Positions 1 to 8,148 of a stretch of DNA of 64,000 nucleotides are shown one piece after another. The notes beneath the pieces were generated by a model. The model was not told the DNA's origin. It was given only the letters and a program-made list of their open reading frames with translations, and did not search any database. How positions within the stretch are numbered: position 1 is the stretch's first letter; every line of letters starts with the position of its first letter. Location of the stretch: positions 527,500 through 591,499 of the forward strand of contig NZ_KQ950181.1 of assembly GCF_001517975.1 (NCBI RefSeq). Reading direction: 5' to 3'. This DNA is from Thermobifida cellulosilytica TB100. Lineage in GTDB: Bacteria > Actinomycetota > Actinomycetes > Streptosporangiales > Streptosporangiaceae. A program made the translations under genes and the position numbers.

Positions 1-51
1 GAGGAGGTCGTCGCGCGGGTCCGCACCGCCCTGGAGGCGGCCCGGGGCTGA
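1..51 (+). CDS. C-terminal end of an unidentified protein (partial)
   Basis: The window opens inside a reading frame whose last 16 residues read EEVVARVRTALEAARG before a TGA stop. The codons are strongly GC-rich at the third position, and a strong hairpin follows about 70 bases later, so this looks like the true end of a gene. The tail is an amphipathic helix with no recognisable motif. No function can be given. Confidence 0.55.
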   Translation, partial: EEVVARVRTALEAARG

Positions 52-120
52 CCGCGGGCGGCCGCCGGGCTCCCCGGCCGCGGCGCCCCGCCCGGGCCCG
101 CCCGCGGAAGGACGAGGACG

Positions 121-158
121 CCGCGGCCCCGCACCCGGAACCGGGTGCGGGGCCGCGG
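121..158. terminator. Bidirectional terminator hairpin
   Basis: An 18-bp perfect inverted repeat (arms 121-138 and 141-158, starting CCGCGGCCCCGCACCCGG) has two bases between the arms. It lies between convergent genes. There is no T-tract, as is common for high-GC actinobacterial terminators. Confidence 0.7.
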
Positions 159-176
159 CTTGGCAGGCCCGACGGG

Positions 177-2726
177 TCAGGGGCGCAGCACGAGGGTGTG
201 CTCGGCGGCCTCTTCCACCGCGCTGCGGCTCATCCGCATCGGGGTGGTCCCGCCGGTGGCCCACAGCTCCATCTGGTCGTCGTAGTTGCGGTGGAAGGCG
301 TGCCCGGAGTTGCCGGTGAGGTTGACCCACCGGGAGTTGTCCGGGTCGGCCAGGTCCACCACCATGCGCATCGACGGCACCGTGGTGATCTCGTAGCCCG
401 CCGCCGGGTCCCAGCCGGTGGCGTTGACCACGCTGGAGCCGCCGCCTGCCGCCACGGGTCCGCGGTTGAACAGCCACTCCACGGCGGCGATGCCGGACTT
501 GCCGAAGGAGGCGTTGCGCGCGGTGAGGGTGTGCAGGTCGCCCCAGCGCCACTCGGCCGGGTCGTCGCCGAGCAGCCCGCTCAGCTCCTCGGCGGCCCGC
601 TCCATGGCCGAGGCGAGCGCCTCCTCCCGGCTGTCGGCCTCCTCGCCGCGCCACCACGGCGAGTCGGGGTCCTCGACCAGGTCGGACAGCAGCAGCCAGG
701 CGCGGGAGGCGCCGATGCCGGGCTGGTCGCCCAGCTCGTCGAAGACCAGCGGCAGCAGGTGGCGGTAGGTGGCGTTGTAGAACGCGGCGGCGGCCGAGTC
801 GGCGTCCTGCTGGAAGTCCCAGTCGGCCAGCAGGTCGCGGGCGCGCGCGGCGGTGCCGTCCACGTCGGCCTCCAGCAGGTGCGGCACCAGGGCGCGCGCC
901 CCGCTGTTCTCGTTGTCCATCTGGATCTCCACCATGTCCTCGACGGTCAGGCCGCCCTCGGCGACCGCCGCCTCCAGCAGGGTGATGATGCGCTGGGAGC
1001 GGTAGCCGTAGTCCCAGTCGGTGGTGAGCAGGTGCGGGTAGCCGGAGTCGACGACCGCCTGGTTGGCGGTGACGATGACCCCGGAGGCGGGGTTGCGGAC
1101 GGTGGGCAGCTCCTCGAAGGGCAGGTAGTCCTTCCAGTCGTAGGCGGAGTCCCAGCCGGGGGCGGGCCAGCGGCCGTCGCCCTTCCCGCGCACCGGGATC
1201 TTCCCCGGGGACTGGTAGCCGATGTTCCCGGAGGTGTCGGCGTAGACGAGGTTCTGCGAGGGCACCTCGAAGCGGCTCGCCGCCTCGCGGAACTCCTCGA
1301 AGGTGCGGGCCCGGTTGAGCAGGAAGATCGCGTCGGCGGTGCGCCCCGGGGAGAGCGCGGTCCAGCTGATGGCGACCGCGTAGTCGGCCGGCTGCGCGGT
1401 GTCGGCGGGCTCGCCGTCGGCGGTGACGGGCGCGTTCTCGCCGAACTCGCGCAGTTGCGCGCCCAGTTCGGGGTCGGACAGCAGCGGGCCGTGGCGGGAG
1501 GAGCGCACGGTGATCTCCACGTCCTCGCCTCCGGCGACCCGGATGGTCTCGGTGCGGACCTCCAGCGGCTCGGGGCGGCCGTCGACGATCGCGGCGTCGC
1601 CGTCGATCCGCTCCAGGTACAGGTCCACCACGTCGGGGCCGAGGTTGGTGAAGCCCCAGGCGATGGTGTCGTTGGCGCCGATGACCACGCCGGTCAGCCC
1701 GGGGAAGGTGAACCCGGTGACGTCGAAGGGGCAGGCGTCGTCCACGGCGGTGCAGTGCAGGCCCATCTGGTACCAGATGGACGGCATGACCGCGCCCAGG
1801 TGCGGGTCGTTGGCCAGCAGCGGCAGACCGGAGGCGGTGTGCTCGCCGGAGACCACCCAGGAGTTGGAGCCCAGCTCGGAGGAGGCGGGGCCGAGGGTGC
1901 GCGGGATCGCGTCGAGCGGCGCCTGAAGGCCGGCCACGGCGCGCACGGCGGCGGTCTGGGACACCTCGGCGGGGACCTCCCCGCCGTCGTCGACGACGAA
2001 CGCGCCGTCGCGGACCCGGCCCCCGGGGACGATGGGCGCGTGCTCCTGCTCCGGGTAGGCGGGGTAGAGCTCCTCGACCTGCTCGCGGGTGAGCCCGTCG
2101 GCGAGCAGCGAGGCGCGGGCGATCTCGTCGTGCAGGTTGCCCGCCAGGTCCCAGGCCATCGCCTTGAGCCAGGCCAGGCTGTCGACGGCGCTCCACGGCT
2201 CGATCTCGTAGCCGCCGTTGGTGGCCGCCAGCACCGTGTACTCCAGGCTGACCTCGGCGGGCGACTTCCCCTCCAGGTAGGCGTTGACGCCGTCGGCGTA
2301 GGCGTCCAGGTAGGTGCGGGTGGTCTCGTCGAGCAGGTCGTACTCGGCCTCGGCCACGCGGCGCCAGCCCATGGTGCGCAGGTAGGCGTCGGTGGGGACC
2401 TGGTCGGCGCCGAACAGCTCGGCGAGCCGACCGGCGGTGACGTGGCGGTTGAAGTCCATGGACCAGAAGCGGTCCTGGGCGTGCACGTAGCCCTGGGCGG
2501 TGAACAGGTCCTCGGGGGTGTCGGCGTACAGGTGGGTGATGCCGTGGTCGTCGCGGTGCACGGTGACGGGCGCGCTGAGTGCGGGCAGCGCCAGCTCCCC
2601 GGAGACGTCCGGGAAGGAGCGCCGTACCGTCCACACGGCGAGTCCGGCGGCGACGAGGAGGAGGGCCGCGACGGCGGCGAGCGCGCCGAGCAGCCAGCGT
2701 CGTATGCGGGGGAGGGCAACAGACAT
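177..2726 (-). CDS. Penicillin acylase family (S45) hydrolase, membrane-anchored
   Basis: 849-aa N-terminal-nucleophile hydrolase of the penicillin/acyl-homoserine-lactone acylase family, which cleaves amide bonds of acylated substrates. Residues 11-33 form one hydrophobic helix (signal anchor), so the enzyme should act outside the membrane. The precursor is cut in cis: the predicted nucleophile is Ser287 in the motif GSNSW, which would become the first residue of the beta chain. The alpha chain is roughly residues 35-260 and a variable spacer precedes Ser287. Length fits the family (750-850 aa). The substrate cannot be told from sequence. There is no Shine-Dalgarno before the ATG, but TAGAGT lies 12 bases upstream, suggesting a leaderless mRNA. 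Confidence 0.9.
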   Translation of the reverse strand: MSVALPRIRRWLLGALAAVAALLLVAAGLAVWTVRRSFPDVSGELALPALSAPVTVHRDDHGITHLYADTPEDLFTAQGYVHAQDRFWSMDFNRHVTAGRLAELFGADQVPTDAYLRTMGWRRVAEAEYDLLDETTRTYLDAYADGVNAYLEGKSPAEVSLEYTVLAATNGGYEIEPWSAVDSLAWLKAMAWDLAGNLHDEIARASLLADGLTREQVEELYPAYPEQEHAPIVPGGRVRDGAFVVDDGGEVPAEVSQTAAVRAVAGLQAPLDAIPRTLGPASSELGSNSWVVSGEHTASGLPLLANDPHLGAVMPSIWYQMGLHCTAVDDACPFDVTGFTFPGLTGVVIGANDTIAWGFTNLGPDVVDLYLERIDGDAAIVDGRPEPLEVRTETIRVAGGEDVEITVRSSRHGPLLSDPELGAQLREFGENAPVTADGEPADTAQPADYAVAISWTALSPGRTADAIFLLNRARTFEEFREAASRFEVPSQNLVYADTSGNIGYQSPGKIPVRGKGDGRWPAPGWDSAYDWKDYLPFEELPTVRNPASGVIVTANQAVVDSGYPHLLTTDWDYGYRSQRIITLLEAAVAEGGLTVEDMVEIQMDNENSGARALVPHLLEADVDGTAARARDLLADWDFQQDADSAAAAFYNATYRHLLPLVFDELGDQPGIGASRAWLLLSDLVEDPDSPWWRGEEADSREEALASAMERAAEELSGLLGDDPAEWRWGDLHTLTARNASFGKSGIAAVEWLFNRGPVAAGGGSSVVNATGWDPAAGYEITTVPSMRMVVDLADPDNSRWVNLTGNSGHAFHRNYDDQMELWATGGTTPMRMSRSAVEEAAEHTLVLRP

Positions 2727-2732
2727 GGGATG

Positions 2733-2738
2733 ACTCTA
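2733..2738 (-). promoter_or_regulatory. -10 box TAGAGT, leaderless promoter of the acylase gene
   Basis: On the minus strand TAGAGT is followed by six bases and then the ATG. This spacing would put transcription start at or next to the ATG. The same geometry recurs at five other genes in the window. No -35 box is evident. Confidence 0.5.
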
Positions 2739-3193
2739 GGAACGGGCGTATGCGGCGCGGCACCTTCTCGGTATCGCTTCCGCAACGCCGCGGCGCTGGT
2801 GGGGCGGACGGCGGGGGAGCGGACGGGGATACTGCGCCGGGTGGGACTTCGGGTGCTCTCCGTGGTCGTTCTCCCGCTTTCGGGAAGGCCTTGTTCGGTC
2901 CTGGACTGCGGTCCGGAGACGGCCCCTCCCGTCCCGGACGGCCCGGACGCGGTCCCGTGGAGGCGACCCCGCGGCCCCCTCCCCGGCCTCCGGCGCGCTC
3001 CGCGGCTCCGGCAGGATCCGCATCCGCGCGCTCGGAGTTCCCCGGCACCGCCGACGCCGCCGTCTCCCACACTCCCGCCCGGAAGAACCCGTGCCGTCGA
3101 CGTCGCCCTGCGCGGTGTCACCCGGATCGACGGCAGTTCCACCGTGTGCTGGCCGGGCGTGCCGCGGCGCCTCCGCGCCGCAGCGGCCGACGC
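2739..3193. other. Intergenic region with no supported gene
   Basis: About 455 bases between divergent genes. Frames crossing it are rich in Arg and Pro, have no plausible start with a ribosome site, and match nothing I recognise. I see no strong hairpin. It holds the divergent promoters at its two ends. Confidence 0.5.
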
Positions 3194-3199
3194 TACCCT
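3194..3199 (+). promoter_or_regulatory. -10 box TACCCT, leaderless promoter of the S4-domain gene
   Basis: TACCCT is followed by six bases (GGGACC) and the GTG at 3206. No Shine-Dalgarno lies in front of this GTG, which supports leaderless initiation and this start choice. Confidence 0.55.
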
Positions 3200-3205
3200 G
3201 GGACC

Positions 3206-3646
3206 GTGCACGACCACGACCCAGGACAGCAACCGGCCCGCTCCGAGCAGCCGGAGGCCCCGGCTCCGGCGCTGCCGCCCGGTCCCCCCACCGCGCGCGT
3301 GGACCGCTGGCTGTGGGCGGTGCGCCTCACCAAGACCCGGGCGGACGCGGCCCAGGCCTGCCGGGCCGGGCACGTCCGCGTCAACGACCGCCCCGCCAAG
3401 CCCGCCACCCCGGTCAAACCGGGCGACCAGGTGCGGGCCCGCGTCAACGGCGTCAACCGGATCGTCGAGGTCACCCACGTGATCGAGAAGCGGGTCGGCG
3501 CGCCCATAGCGACCCGCTGCTACGTCGACCACACCCCGGTGGTGCCCAAGGAGTTCGCCGTGCCGGTGGCCCGCCGCGACCGGGGCGCCGGACGCCCCAC
3601 CAAGCGGGAACGCCGCCAGATCGACCGGCTGCGCGGCCGAGCCTGA
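3206..3646 (+). CDS. S4-domain RNA-binding protein (Hsp15 family)
   Basis: 146-aa basic protein. After a Pro/Ala-rich lead of about 30 residues comes an S4 domain starting RVDRWLWAVRLTKTRADAAQ, then a C-terminal tail rich in Arg and Lys (GRPTKRERRQIDRLRGRA). The order and the RxDxWLW entry are typical of the Hsp15/YrfH ribosome-associated heat-shock family, which binds stalled 50S subunits carrying peptidyl-tRNA. The frame stays open for about 600 bases upstream, but the GTG at 3206 has a leaderless-type TACCCT box at the standard distance and sits just before recognisable homology. Function is from family knowledge. Confidence 0.85.
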   Translation: MHDHDPGQQPARSEQPEAPAPALPPGPPTARVDRWLWAVRLTKTRADAAQACRAGHVRVNDRPAKPATPVKPGDQVRARVNGVNRIVEVTHVIEKRVGAPIATRCYVDHTPVVPKEFAVPVARRDRGAGRPTKRERRQIDRLRGRA

Positions 3647-3900
3647 CCCCGGCCCGCCGCCTCGCTCGGGGGAGCGCGACGCCGAGACCCGTGAGGAGGT
3701 TGACAGCGGGCCGTATGCGGTCAGAGGGGATGCTGTGGCCGGTGAGTGCGTAGACTTGCCGGTAATCAACCGGGCGGCGACAGCGGAAAGGGGAGCGCCA
3801 GGGCAACCGCGGCATCCGTTTCCGTCTCCCGGGCCGCACCACGCGGTCCACTCCGTCGGTCGTCCGGTTCGTACGGGTCCTTCACACGCGGAGGTGGATC

Positions 3901-5223
3901 GTGTCCGTTGATCCCCGAGAGTCCCAGCCCAACCCGCAAGGGTCGCGCATCGACCCCTACGTCGGCTCCTACGCAGCACGAGCCGCAGGGATGGTGGCCT
4001 CGGAGGTCCGCGCACTGTTCGCCGTCGCCTCCCGACCCGAAGTGGTCTCCCTCGCCGGAGGCATGCCCAACATCAGCGCGCTGCCGCTGGACGCCCTCGG
4101 CGAGCTCGCCCAGCAGGTCGTCGTCGAGCAGGGCCGCACCGCGTTGCAGTACGGCTCCGCCCAGGGCGACCCGGTGCTGCGCCAGCAGATCTGCGAGGTC
4201 ATGGCTCTGGAGGAGATCGACGCCAGCCCTGACGACGTCATCGTCACCGTCGGCTCCCAGCAGGCCCTGGACCTCATCACCAAGGTCTTCGTCGACCCCG
4301 GCGACGTGGTGCTGACCGAGGGACCCACCTACGTGACCGCCATCAACACCTTCGCCGCCTACCAGGCCCGCATCGAGCACGTCGAGATGGACGACGACGG
4401 CGTGGTCCCCGAGGCGCTGGAGGAGCGGCTGGCCGGGCTGGCCCGCGAGGGCGCGCGGGTGAAGTTCTTCTACACTGTGCCGACCTTCAACAACCCCGCC
4501 GGGGTCACCCTGTCGCCCGAGCGCCGCCGCCGCGTCCTGGAGATCTGCGAGCGGTTCAACCTGCTGGTCGTCGAGGACAACCCCTACGGCCTGCTGCGCT
4601 ACGAGGGCGACCCGGTGCGCCCGCTGCGCGCCGACTCCGCACGCAACGTCATCTACCTGGGCTCCTTCTCCAAGACCCTGTCGCCCGGCTTCCGGATCGG
4701 CTGGGCGCTGGCCCCCTCGGCGGTCCGCGACAAGCTCGTGCTGGCCGCCGAGTCGGCGATGCTCAGCCACTCCAACTTCAACCAGGCGATCGTGGGGCGC
4801 TACCTGGCCACCCAGCCCTGGCCGGAGCAGATCAAGGAGTTCAACGAGATGTACCGGGCCCGCCGCGACGCCATGCTGGCGAGCCTGGAGGCGCTCATGC
4901 CGCCCGGCTGCTCCTGGACCCGGCCCAGCGGCGGGTTCTTCGTGTGGGCCACCCTCCCCGAAGGGCTCAACGCCAAGGCCATGCTGCCCCGGGCCGTCAA
5001 CGAGCGGGTCGCCTACGTTCCGGGCACCGGCTTCTACTACGGCGGGGGCGGGCAGCGCAACATGCGGCTGTCGTTCTGCTACCCCAGCCCGGAGCAGATC
5101 CGCGAGGGCGTGCGCCGCCTGGTGGGCGTGCTGGAGAGCGAGATCGAACTGCGCAACACCTTCGGCGGCGTGCCCGCGTCCACCGGTCGGGGCGGCGAGG
5201 CGCCGGCCCCCGACCTGCCGTGA
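3901..5223 (+). CDS. PLP-dependent class I/II aminotransferase (2-aminoadipate/LysN-like)
   Basis: 440-aa fold-type I aminotransferase. The PLP lysine is in SFSKTLSPGFRIGW (about residue 258); the upstream VEDNPYG motif supplies the Asp that contacts the pyridine nitrogen, and the YTVPTFNNPAG segment is typical of the MocR/LysN/Kat-II-like group. There is no N-terminal GntR domain, so this is a stand-alone enzyme rather than a MocR regulator. The probable reaction is amino transfer from a 2-amino acid to 2-oxoglutarate; the exact substrate (2-aminoadipate, aromatic or branched-chain) is open. The GTG start follows GGAGG with six bases between. A TAGACT -10-like box lies at 3751. The ATP-grasp gene starts 20 bases downstream, probably in one operon. 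Confidence 0.88.
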   Translation: MSVDPRESQPNPQGSRIDPYVGSYAARAAGMVASEVRALFAVASRPEVVSLAGGMPNISALPLDALGELAQQVVVEQGRTALQYGSAQGDPVLRQQICEVMALEEIDASPDDVIVTVGSQQALDLITKVFVDPGDVVLTEGPTYVTAINTFAAYQARIEHVEMDDDGVVPEALEERLAGLAREGARVKFFYTVPTFNNPAGVTLSPERRRRVLEICERFNLLVVEDNPYGLLRYEGDPVRPLRADSARNVIYLGSFSKTLSPGFRIGWALAPSAVRDKLVLAAESAMLSHSNFNQAIVGRYLATQPWPEQIKEFNEMYRARRDAMLASLEALMPPGCSWTRPSGGFFVWATLPEGLNAKAMLPRAVNERVAYVPGTGFYYGGGGQRNMRLSFCYPSPEQIREGVRRLVGVLESEIELRNTFGGVPASTGRGGEAPAPDLP

Positions 5224-5242
5224 CGCAGGAGGCCTGCGCGCC

Positions 5243-6232
5243 GTGACCACAGCAGGACAGGGACAGAAAGAGGACAGGACCGTGGCCGACCTGAACCGGG
5301 TGCTCGTACTCGCCGGAGGGCTGTCGCCCGAACACGAGGTGTCGGTGCGCTCGGGCCGACGCGTCGCCGACGCGCTGCGCCGCCTGGAGGTGGAGGTGCA
5401 GATCTGCGACGTCGGCCCGGAACTGCTCGGCCTCCTGACCGAGGACCCGCCGCAGGTGGTGTTCCCGGTGCTGCACGGCGCCGCCGGCGAGGACGGCTCG
5501 ATCCGCGAGGTCCTGGAGCTGGCCGGGGTCCCCTACGTGGGCGCCCGGCCCGACGCCTGCCGTGCCGCCTACGCCAAACCGACCGCCAAGGCCCTGGTCG
5601 CCGAACGGGGCATCACCGTGCCGCGCGGGGTGGCCCTGCCCAAGGCGCTCTTCCACGACCTGGGCGCGCCCGCGGTGCTGGAGCGCGTCGTGGCGCTGCT
5701 GGGGCTGCCGCTGTTCGTCAAGCCCGCCCAGGGCGGGTCGGCGTTCGGCGCGGCCGCCGTCACCGAGGCCGCCGAGTTGCCCGCGGCCCTGGTCGGCTGC
5801 TTCGCCTACAGCGACACCGCGCTGATCGAGCAGCAGGTGACGGGCACCGAGATCGCGGTGGGCGTGGTCGACCTGGGCGACGGTCCGGTCGCGCTGCCCG
5901 CCGTGGAGATCGTGCCCGACGGCGGCGTCTACGACTACGCCGCCCGCTACACCGCCGGGCGCACCGAGTTCTTCAGCCCGGCCCGGCTGGACGACGAGAC
6001 GGCGCGCGCCGCCGCCGAGACGGCCGTCACCGTGCACCGCGCCCTGCGGCTGCGGGACGTCTCGCGCACCGACCTCATCGTCGACGCGGACGGCCGCGTG
6101 CACTTCCTCGAGGTCAACGTCTCCCCGGGCATGACCGACACCTCCACCCTGCCGCTGGCGGTGGAGGCGGCGGGCATGGACTTCGCGGTGCTCTGCCGCG
6201 AACTGGCCCACCGCGCCCTGCAACGGGGCTGA
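5243..6232 (+). CDS. ddl: D-alanine-D-alanine ligase family ATP-grasp protein
   Basis: 329-aa ATP-grasp ligase. N-terminal VLVLAGGLSPEHEVSVRSG is the signature of Ddl enzymes, HGAAGEDGSIREVLEL follows, the ATP-grasp Lys is in LPLFVKPAQGGSAFG, and metal ligands lie in the C-terminal HFLEVNVSPGMT. The expected role is making D-Ala-D-Ala or a related dipeptide for peptidoglycan in the cytoplasm. It follows the aminotransferase by 20 bases. Two starts are possible: GTG at 5243 (GGAGG 11 bases upstream) and GTG at 5282 (GAGGA upstream), the latter beginning only seven residues before the conserved core. At about 316-329 aa it fits the family. A primary ddl may lie elsewhere, so this could be a paralogue. 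Confidence 0.87.
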   Translation: MTTAGQGQKEDRTVADLNRVLVLAGGLSPEHEVSVRSGRRVADALRRLEVEVQICDVGPELLGLLTEDPPQVVFPVLHGAAGEDGSIREVLELAGVPYVGARPDACRAAYAKPTAKALVAERGITVPRGVALPKALFHDLGAPAVLERVVALLGLPLFVKPAQGGSAFGAAAVTEAAELPAALVGCFAYSDTALIEQQVTGTEIAVGVVDLGDGPVALPAVEIVPDGGVYDYAARYTAGRTEFFSPARLDDETARAAAETAVTVHRALRLRDVSRTDLIVDADGRVHFLEVNVSPGMTDTSTLPLAVEAAGMDFAVLCRELAHRALQRG

Positions 6233-6244
6233 ACCGCGCGTCGC

Positions 6245-6289
6245 GGGGGTCCCGCCGGTCACCATAGGGTCACGATCGGCGGGACCCCC
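6245..6289 (+). terminator. Rho-independent-like terminator after ddl
   Basis: A 12-bp inverted repeat (6245-6256 GGGGGTCCCGCC with 6278-6289) is followed by GTCCTTTTCC. It ends the aminotransferase-ddl unit 13 bases after the stop codon. Confidence 0.75.
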
Positions 6290-6348
6290 GTCCTTTTCCG
6301 CGCGCCGCGGCGTCGAAGCAGCCAGAGGACCGGCGGAGGGGAGCGCGG

Positions 6349-7422
6349 ATGCGGGCGACGGTACGGCGGGGCACGGCGGTGGTGGCGGCGACGGTGCTCG
6401 CGCTCGGCGCGGGATGGGCCCACCCGTCGTGGGCCTGCGGCTGCGGGGCGGCGGTCGGCGACGTCGACGTCCACGGCGAGAGCACCGTGGTGCACTTCGC
6501 CGACGGGGTGCAGACCGTGGTGCTGCGGCTGGACGCGGAGTCCGCGCAGAGCAGCGCGGCCCTGCTGCTGCCCACCCCGGCCCCGGCCGAGGTGGCGCTG
6601 GGGGAGGCGGAGATGTTCGACGAGCTGGCCGCGCTCTCCCGGCCCCGCGTCGAGTACGTCGACCAGTGGTGGCCCGAGCAGTGGTACGAGGCGGGGGAGG
6701 AGACGGCGGGAGCTCCCCCGGGCGGGGTGGCGGTCCTCGACCGGGTCGAGCTGGGACCGTTCGACGCGGCCACGCTCGCCGCCGACGACGCCGCCGCGCT
6801 GCACGACTGGCTCGACGGCAACGGCTTCACGATGCCCGACGACCTGGCCGAGGCGCTGCGGCCCTACGTCGAGGAGGGCTGGTACTACGTCGCGGTGCGC
6901 CTGGACGCCGGGGAGGAGGCGCTGTCCGGCGCGCTGGCCCCGGTCGAGGTGGTCTTCCCGGCGGCCGAGCCGGTCTACCCCATGCGGCTGACCGCGCTGG
7001 CAGAGCACGGCCAGTACGCGCGCCTGTACCTGCTGGCCGACCACCGCATGGAGCGCGCCGACGGGGTGCCGGTCCCCTCCCGGGTGCGGTTCGCCGGACC
7101 CCTGGCGGCCGACGGGGTGGAGTCGGCGCGGCTGCGCGACCTCATCGGCCCCGACGGCGCCTTCCTCACCGCCCTCGACCACGACATCCCCAGCCCCGAG
7201 GCGCTGACCGGCGACTTCGTGTTCCGGCCCGCCGCGGCCGACGCCCCCTACCAGGAGGTGGTCCGCCTGGAGCGCCCCGTGTACGTCATGGGGGTCGCGG
7301 CCGGGCCGTTCACCGCGGCGCTGGGGGTGCTGGCCGTGCTGGCGGCGGCCGGGCTCGCAACAGGGCTGGTGCGGCGGGCGCGCCGCCTCCCCGCCCGCGG
7401 CTCCGGGCCGCGCGGGCGCTAG
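6349..7422 (+). CDS. DUF2330 family secreted/membrane protein
   Basis: 357-aa protein with an N-terminal signal peptide (residues 1-27, ending near WACGCG) and a C-terminal hydrophobic helix (about 315-340) followed by an Arg-rich tail, so most of it should sit outside the cell anchored by its C-terminus. After signal removal it begins with a Cys-Gly-Cys-Gly motif, then alternating beta-rich sequence with the AAALLLPTPAP-type segment typical of DUF2330. The family function is unknown. The ATG follows a GGAGGGGAG ribosome site. The stop TAG is shared with the -10 box of the next gene. Confidence 0.75.
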   Translation: MRATVRRGTAVVAATVLALGAGWAHPSWACGCGAAVGDVDVHGESTVVHFADGVQTVVLRLDAESAQSSAALLLPTPAPAEVALGEAEMFDELAALSRPRVEYVDQWWPEQWYEAGEETAGAPPGGVAVLDRVELGPFDAATLAADDAAALHDWLDGNGFTMPDDLAEALRPYVEEGWYYVAVRLDAGEEALSGALAPVEVVFPAAEPVYPMRLTALAEHGQYARLYLLADHRMERADGVPVPSRVRFAGPLAADGVESARLRDLIGPDGAFLTALDHDIPSPEALTGDFVFRPAAADAPYQEVVRLERPVYVMGVAAGPFTAALGVLAVLAAAGLATGLVRRARRLPARGSGPRGR

Positions 7423-7425
7423 CCT
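7420..7425 (+). promoter_or_regulatory. -10 box TAGCCT overlapping the upstream stop codon
   Basis: TAGCCT begins with the TAG stop of the DUF2330 gene and is followed by six bases and the ATG at 7432. It predicts a leaderless NUDIX transcript. Confidence 0.55.
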
Positions 7426-7431
7426 GCCGGT

Positions 7432-7902
7432 ATGACCGGTCTTCTCCCTCCCGAGCAGTGGTTCGCGAGCCTCCCCACCTCCTACCTCGCGGCCTCCGGG
7501 CTGATCACCGACCCGGACGGCCGGGTCCTGCTGGTGGACCCCAACTACCGCGAGCACTGGACGATGCCGGGCGGCGTGGTGGAGCACGGCGAGGCCCCGC
7601 ACCTGGCCTGCGAACGCGAGGTCGCCGAGGAGGTGGGGCTGGCGGTGCGCACCGGGCGGCTGCTGGCGGTGCACTGGAGCGCGCCCCGCGCTCCGCGCCC
7701 CCGGGCGTTCCTCTCCTTCGTCTTCGACTGCGGCACCGTCGCGCCGGACACGCCGATCCGGCTGCAACGGGAGGAGCTGGACGGGTACGTGTTCGCCGAG
7801 CCCGCCCGGGCGCTGAGCCTCATGGACCCGGCCCTGGCGCCGCGCCTGGAGGCCGCGCTGCGCGCCCGCGACCGCGGGGAGACCGTCTACGTCACCTCCT
7901 GA
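7432..7902 (+). CDS. NUDIX hydrolase
   Basis: 156-aa NUDIX-fold hydrolase. The Nudix box begins at GGVVEHGEAP and ends at REVAEEVGL, with the Glu pair that binds Mg. Such enzymes cleave nucleoside diphosphates linked to another moiety; the substrate cannot be inferred. The N-terminal YLAASGLITDPDGRVLLV strand is typical. The ATG is ten bases after the previous stop, has no Shine-Dalgarno, and has the 12-base-spaced TAGCCT, so it is probably leaderless rather than read through from upstream. Confidence 0.88.
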   Translation: MTGLLPPEQWFASLPTSYLAASGLITDPDGRVLLVDPNYREHWTMPGGVVEHGEAPHLACEREVAEEVGLAVRTGRLLAVHWSAPRAPRPRAFLSFVFDCGTVAPDTPIRLQREELDGYVFAEPARALSLMDPALAPRLEAALRARDRGETVYVTS

Positions 7903-7925
7903 CCGGGCCGGACGCGGGCAGGAAA

Positions 7926-7939
7926 GTGACCTTCGTCAC
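7926..7939. promoter_or_regulatory. CRP-like palindrome GTGA-N6-TCAC
   Basis: GTGACCTTCGTCAC matches the core of the CRP/GlxR consensus TGTGA-N6-TCACA. It lies 24 bases after the NUDIX stop codon and directly before TTGCAT (7941-7946), which could be a -35 box. One such match can occur by chance. Confidence 0.35.
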
Positions 7940-8049
7940 GTTGCATTGGTGCTGGTGAGGGCGTAAAGCCCAGGCCGGATGGGGACACTCAAGAGTGTCA
8001 CCGGCCGACAGCAGTGTCGGAACGCCGCACCGGTGGCCGTACGGTCGCG

Positions 8050-8086
8050 GGCGCGTCGCCGAGGAGGACGGACTCGGCGACGCGCC
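8050..8086 (+). terminator. Terminator hairpin in the NUDIX-glycosyltransferase gap
   Basis: A 14-bp perfect stem (8050-8063 GGCGCGTCGCCGAG with 8073-8086) and nine-base loop are followed by TGTTTGTGTG. It lies 148 bases after the NUDIX stop, so it may end either the NUDIX mRNA or a short transcript starting near 7970. Confidence 0.65.
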
Positions 8087-8136
8087 TGTTTGTGTGCGGA
8101 AACGGGCGCTTCCCGAGAAGCGGCCGCCCCGCCTCC

Positions 8137-8142
8137 TATAGT
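8137..8142 (+). promoter_or_regulatory. -10 box TATAGT, leaderless promoter of the glycosyltransferase
   Basis: TATAGT is followed by six bases and the GTG at 8149. This is the best -10 match in the set of six. No Shine-Dalgarno precedes the GTG. Confidence 0.6.
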
Positions 8143-8148
8143 GACGCC

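Noticed and set aside
198-3482. Long open frame of over 1000 codons on the plus strand across the acylase gene
   Set aside because: It is antisense to a gene with clear penicillin-acylase motifs; its residues are Val/Gly/Arg/Gln-rich shadows caused by high GC, and it has no domain.
3700-3705. TTGACA before the aminotransferase gene
   Set aside because: No -10 box at 16-19 bases; the TAGACT at 3751 is too far away to pair with it.
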